A stretch of DNA of 8,041 bases, taken from contig JAHDDZ010000032.1 in NCBI GenBank assembly GCA_020629095.1, positions 1-8,041 of the forward strand. Direction: 5' to 3'. The number at the start of each line of letters is the position of its first letter. Position 1 is the stretch's first letter. This document shows positions 5,901 to 8,041 of this stretch, one piece after another. The notes under the pieces are model-generated. The model was not told the origin of the DNA. It worked only from the letters and a program-made list of their open reading frames with translations, and searched no databases. This DNA comes from Candidatus Altimarinota bacterium. Lineage in GTDB: Bacteria > Patescibacteriota > Gracilibacteria > UBA4473. The position numbers were made by a program, and so were the translations under genes.

Positions 5901-5911
5901 AAGTCTTTTTG
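5901..5911 (+). repeat. Direct repeat AAGTCTTTTTG, copy 1
   Basis: An 11-base perfect match to 5940-5950, with starts 39 bases apart, close to four helical turns. This would put both copies on roughly the same DNA face upstream of the aquaporin start. Confidence 0.6.
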
Positions 5912-5939
5912 AGCACTTTTTGCATACGGCACTTGCGTA

Positions 5940-5950
5940 AAGTCTTTTTG
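5940..5950 (+). repeat. Direct repeat AAGTCTTTTTG, copy 2
   Basis: Second copy of the 11-base repeat at 5901-5911. It ends 37 bases before the aquaporin ATG and runs into the tentative -35 hexamer (TTGTAT, 5948-5953), where a bound protein could touch RNA polymerase. Confidence 0.6.
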
Positions 5951-5975
5951 TATGTAGCATAAAAGATGATATTTA
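5948..5975 (+). promoter_or_regulatory. Tentative promoter of the aquaporin gene
   Basis: TTGTAT (5948-5953), a 16-base spacer and TATTTA (5970-5975), 12 bases before the ATG at 5988. Both boxes are mediocre and the gap to the start is longer than the 7-8 bases seen elsewhere, so a short leader of about six bases would result. Other weak hexamers in this A/T-rich stretch could serve instead. No Shine-Dalgarno sequence is present. Confidence 0.25.
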
Positions 5976-5987
5976 ACCCAATATTTC

Positions 5988-6692
5988 ATGAAAAACATGA
6001 AGATGCTTCTAGCCGAAATGCTCGGCACATTTACACTCGTGTTGGTTGGTTGTGGCTCTGCTGTCATTGCTGGTCAGCAAATCGGCCTTCTGGGCGTAGC
6101 GCTTTGTTTCGGTTTGGCAGTGACTATGATGGCCTACACTGTTGGCGGAATTAGTGGCGGACATTTTAACCCAGCGGTTACAATTGGCCAGATGGTGGCT
6201 GGAAAAGTAAGCTGGTCTCATTTGCCAACCTACTTGATTGGACAAATCGTAGGTGGCGCACTTGGTGCATTGGTTATTTACCTTATCATGACGCAAAAGG
6301 CTGGATTTGAAATTACTGGAAACTTTGCTTCAACTGGTTTCGGTGCTTCATCTCCTATGGGCTTTAACGCTACTGCTGGGGCAATTGCAGAGGTTGTGGC
6401 TACATTTATCTTTGTGAGCGTAATCCTTGGTACGAGCCAGAAAAATTACCCTCCAGCTATGGGAGGTCTTATCATTGGTTTGACATTGGCAGCGATGATC
6501 ATGCTCATTGGCCTTATTACAAACGCCTCACTTAATCCTGCACGAAGCCTGGCAACAGCAATCTTTGAAGGTGGAACGGCGCTTTCTCAGGTTTGGTTCT
6601 TCTTTGTATGGCCAATCGTGGGGGCTGTTTTGGCGGCAATTTTTCACAAAATGTTGTTCCATTGTTCAGATGATGGAAGCTGTGCAGTGTAG
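5988..6692 (+). CDS. Aquaporin / MIP family channel
   Basis: A 234-residue, six-helix membrane channel for water or small neutral solutes. Both half-helix signatures are present: GGHFNPAVT (57-65) and NASLNPARS (179-187). Overall it follows E. coli AqpZ closely, for example GCGSAVIAG (21-29) and GGTALSQVWFFFVWP (195-209). Aligned to AqpZ, the aromatic/Arg filter is Phe41, Ile171, Ala180, Arg186, where AqpZ has Phe43, His174, Thr183, Arg189. The loss of His resembles archaeal AqpM (Phe-Ile-Ser-Arg), so strict water selectivity is doubtful, and I give no symbol. The short tail contains two Cys (HCSDDGSCAV). Starts at 5988 or 5997 (Met4) are both possible. The gene appears richer in T-ending codons such as GCT and GGT than its neighbours, which may reflect high expression or a different origin; this was judged by eye. 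It ends before a strong terminator. Confidence 0.95.
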   Translation: MKNMKMLLAEMLGTFTLVLVGCGSAVIAGQQIGLLGVALCFGLAVTMMAYTVGGISGGHFNPAVTIGQMVAGKVSWSHLPTYLIGQIVGGALGALVIYLIMTQKAGFEITGNFASTGFGASSPMGFNATAGAIAEVVATFIFVSVILGTSQKNYPPAMGGLIIGLTLAAMIMLIGLITNASLNPARSLATAIFEGGTALSQVWFFFVWPIVGAVLAAIFHKMLFHCSDDGSCAV

Positions 6693-6714
6693 TTTTGTAT
6701 TTGCACAGGAACAG

Positions 6715-6743
6715 AAAAGACCCCAATCGGGGTCTTTTTTTTT
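6715..6743 (+). terminator. Intrinsic terminator after the aquaporin gene
   Basis: AAAAGACCCC (6715-6724), an AATC loop and GGGGTCTTTT (6729-6738) form a perfect 10-base stem with a G-C-rich top. The downstream arm merges into a run of nine T (6735-6743). It begins 22 bases after the TAG. This is the only convincing intrinsic terminator in the window. Confidence 0.95.
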
Positions 6744-6770
6744 GACCTGAGAACGGAAATCAAAGACAAT
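6742..6770 (+). promoter_or_regulatory. Promoter of aspS, leaderless type
   Basis: TTGACC (6742-6747, 5 of 6 match to TTGACA), a 17-base spacer and GACAAT (6765-6770, 4 of 6 match), then 7 bases to the ATG at 6778. The -35 box begins inside the T-run of the preceding terminator. Initiation would fall at or beside the ATG. Confidence 0.65.
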
Positions 6771-6777
6771 AGCGTGG

Positions 6778-8041
6778 ATGATAGAAATACAAACACAGCT
6801 GAGAAGCCACAATTGTGGCGCACTAAATGCCGCAGTTGCAGGCACAGAAGTTACTTTGTGTGGTTGGGTTGACGGCCGACGTGACCACGGAGGCATTATT
6901 TTTATTGATCTGCGAGATCGCTGGGGCATTACCCAAATTGTGTTTGACCCAAATGTGAATGCCGATGCGCACGCCGCCGCCGAGGCAATTCGCCCAGAGT
7001 GGGTTCTGCGCGTAACTGGAAATGTGCGAAAACGGGGAGAAGGGCTAGCGAATAAGAATATTTCTACGGGGGAGATTGAGCTGGCAACTGCAGCGGTCGA
7101 GGTCTTAAATAAGGCTATTACGCCCCCATTTGAAATTGGGAAAGAGGGCGTGCGAGAAGATTTGAGGCTGGAGTATCGGTACCTTGATTTGCGGGCGCAA
7201 CGCCTGCAGAATAACCTAAAATTGCGACATAACATGACGCGGGCCATTCGAAATTATTTTGATGAAAACCAGTTCATCGAGGTCGAGACACCGATTATGG
7301 TAAAGGGCACGCCAGAGGGATCACGCGAATATTTAGTACCAAGTCGACTGCACCCAGGGTCGTTTTATGTGCTTCCGCAAAGCCCGCAGCAGCTGAAGCA
7401 GCTACTGATGGTGGGTGGCACAGATCGATATTTTCAGATTGCGCGGTGTTTCCGCGATGAAGACCTGCGCGGTGACCGCCAACCCGAGTTTACGCAGTTT
7501 GAGATTGAGATGAGTTTTGTGACCCAAGAAGATGTGATGCAGATGATCGAGGGGAGTTTTCATGCGCTAACAGAGGCCTGCGCGCCGCACAAAGAGTGGC
7601 GAAAGTTCTTGGTTGATGGGCAATTTAGGAGAATTACATGGGACGACGCAATGAATAATTATGGTTCTGACAAGCCTGATTTGCGGTTTGAGCGAACCAT
7701 GACTGACGTGACCGAGTTGGTAAAAGACAGCGGATTTGGAGTCTTTAAGGGGGCTGCTGGAAACGGTGGAGTTGTGAAAGCACTTCGCTGGGAGGGTGGC
7801 GCAAAGCTGACCCGAAAGGAGATTGATACACTGACGGAGCTGGCCAAAACGCATGGAGCGAAGGGACTTGCGTATATAATCGTAAAAGAGGGCGGAGAGC
7901 TGCAAAGCCCGATTGTGAAGTTCATGGGAGACGATGAGGCGGCCGCGGTCGTAAAGGCAGTTGGTGCCGTTGCAGGTGACATTATTTTCTTTGGGGCAGA
8001 TGAATTTGTGGCGGCCTGTGAGGCACTTGGGCAAGTGCGAC
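6778..8041 (+). CDS. aspS: Aspartyl-tRNA synthetase, bacterial type, 3' end outside the window; probably non-discriminating
   Basis: Charges tRNA with Asp in the cytoplasm. The visible 421 residues (bacterial AspRS is usually near 590) are open throughout. They hold the N-terminal OB-fold anticodon-binding domain (about 1-110, TLCGWVDGRRDHGG at 26-39), class II motif 1 (around FIEVETPIMVKGTPEGSREY), the Asp-site region LPQSPQQLKQLLM, motif 2 (CFRDEDLRGDRQPEFTQFE) and the start of the bacterial GAD insertion domain (GSDKPDLRF onward). Motif 3 lies outside. His37 and Gly89 correspond to His31 and Gly81 of P. aeruginosa AspRS, residues linked to accepting both tRNA-Asp and tRNA-Asn; E. coli has Leu and a different residue there. 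This suggests Asn-tRNA is made by amidation with GatCAB. ATG 6778 is fixed by the promoter 7 bases upstream; there is no Shine-Dalgarno sequence. The downstream neighbour is unseen. Confidence 0.96.
   Translation, partial: MIEIQTQLRSHNCGALNAAVAGTEVTLCGWVDGRRDHGGIIFIDLRDRWGITQIVFDPNVNADAHAAAEAIRPEWVLRVTGNVRKRGEGLANKNISTGEIELATAAVEVLNKAITPPFEIGKEGVREDLRLEYRYLDLRAQRLQNNLKLRHNMTRAIRNYFDENQFIEVETPIMVKGTPEGSREYLVPSRLHPGSFYVLPQSPQQLKQLLMVGGTDRYFQIARCFRDEDLRGDRQPEFTQFEIEMSFVTQEDVMQMIEGSFHALTEACAPHKEWRKFLVDGQFRRITWDDAMNNYGSDKPDLRFERTMTDVTELVKDSGFGVFKGAAGNGGVVKALRWEGGAKLTRKEIDTLTELAKTHGAKGLAYIIVKEGGELQSPIVKFMGDDEAAAVVKAVGAVAGDIIFFGADEFVAACEALGQVR

Larger units (their letters stand above)
5856..5987. 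other. 132-base spacer before the aquaporin gene, rich in short repeats
   Basis: No gene is visible. The spacer holds an ACACA-TTT-TGTGT inverted repeat (5857-5869) just after the PurN stop, CTACTT-6-AAGTAG (5871-5888), and an 11-base direct repeat AAGTCTTTTTG at 5901-5911 and 5940-5950. Neither hairpin is followed by a T-run, so no intrinsic terminator separates the genes. This is the largest non-coding stretch in the window and the likeliest place for specific regulation of the channel gene. Confidence 0.6.

Noticed and set aside
6666..7247. Minus-strand open frame of 193 codons
   Set aside because: Antisense to aspS and the terminator. The product is Ser/Arg-rich with no recognisable domain, and it exists only because aspS codon choice leaves the opposite strand open.
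7567..8034. Two minus-strand open frames (155 and 107 codons)
   Set aside because: Both are antisense shadows of aspS, without promoter, start context or family resemblance.
1..8041. UGA-recoded genetic code, as in some candidate phyla
   Set aside because: TGA ends the adenylate kinase and map genes exactly at overlapping starts of the next gene, Trp uses TGG, and no TGA interrupts a conserved domain.
1..8041. Mobile element, phage, CRISPR, defence system, tRNA or rRNA
   Set aside because: No transposase, integrase, terminal repeats, spaced repeats or cloverleaf was seen on either strand, and spacers are too short to hold such elements.

Overview
The window is a dense bacterial chromosome segment of housekeeping genes. 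I see no phage, transposon, CRISPR, tRNA or rRNA signal. The organism is not named by any marker. Several traits together make a Candidate Phyla Radiation (Patescibacteria) genome my best guess, at about 0.5: start codons directly after promoter -10 boxes, no usable Shine-Dalgarno sequences, 1-4 base gene overlaps, unusual enzyme fusions, divergent versions of core enzymes, and an AspRS that looks non-discriminating. TGA and TAG both act as stops, so a UGA-recoded code is unlikely.

Layout. 1-410 (minus) is the 5' part of a PRPP synthetase gene (prs). 411-468 is a very short divergent control region whose two promoters overlap. 469-3238 (plus) is a tightly overlapping operon: a family 2 glycosyltransferase fused in frame to adenylate kinase, then methionine aminopeptidase (map), then a class I SAM methyltransferase. 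3235-4611 (minus) is a membrane-anchored S41 C-terminal processing protease, convergent with the methyltransferase; both genes stop in one shared CTAG. 4612-4733 is a divergent control region. 4734-5855 (plus) is a shikimate kinase fused to phosphoribosylglycinamide formyltransferase (PurN). 5856-5987 is a repeat-bearing spacer. 5988-6692 (plus) is an aquaporin-family channel, followed by a strong intrinsic terminator (6715-6743). 6778-8041 (plus) is the first 421 codons of aspartyl-tRNA synthetase (aspS).

How it fits together. The genes serve nucleotide supply (PRPP, adenylate kinase, PurN), protein synthesis and maturation (AspRS, Map), envelope work (glycosyltransferase, S41 protease, aquaporin) and possibly RNA or metabolite methylation. 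This is a mosaic rather than one pathway. PRPP synthetase and PurN do lie in the same purine route. The adk-map pair is a remnant of the usual secY-adk-map ribosomal-protein neighbourhood.

Most notable: (1) two fusions in 8 kb, each joining a small P-loop kinase to an unrelated enzyme; (2) a recurring promoter layout with a 17-base spacer and only 7-8 bases between the -10 box and the start codon, implying leaderless mRNAs; (3) an aquaporin selectivity filter closer to archaeal AqpM than to AqpZ. I did not find a clearly new multi-gene system.
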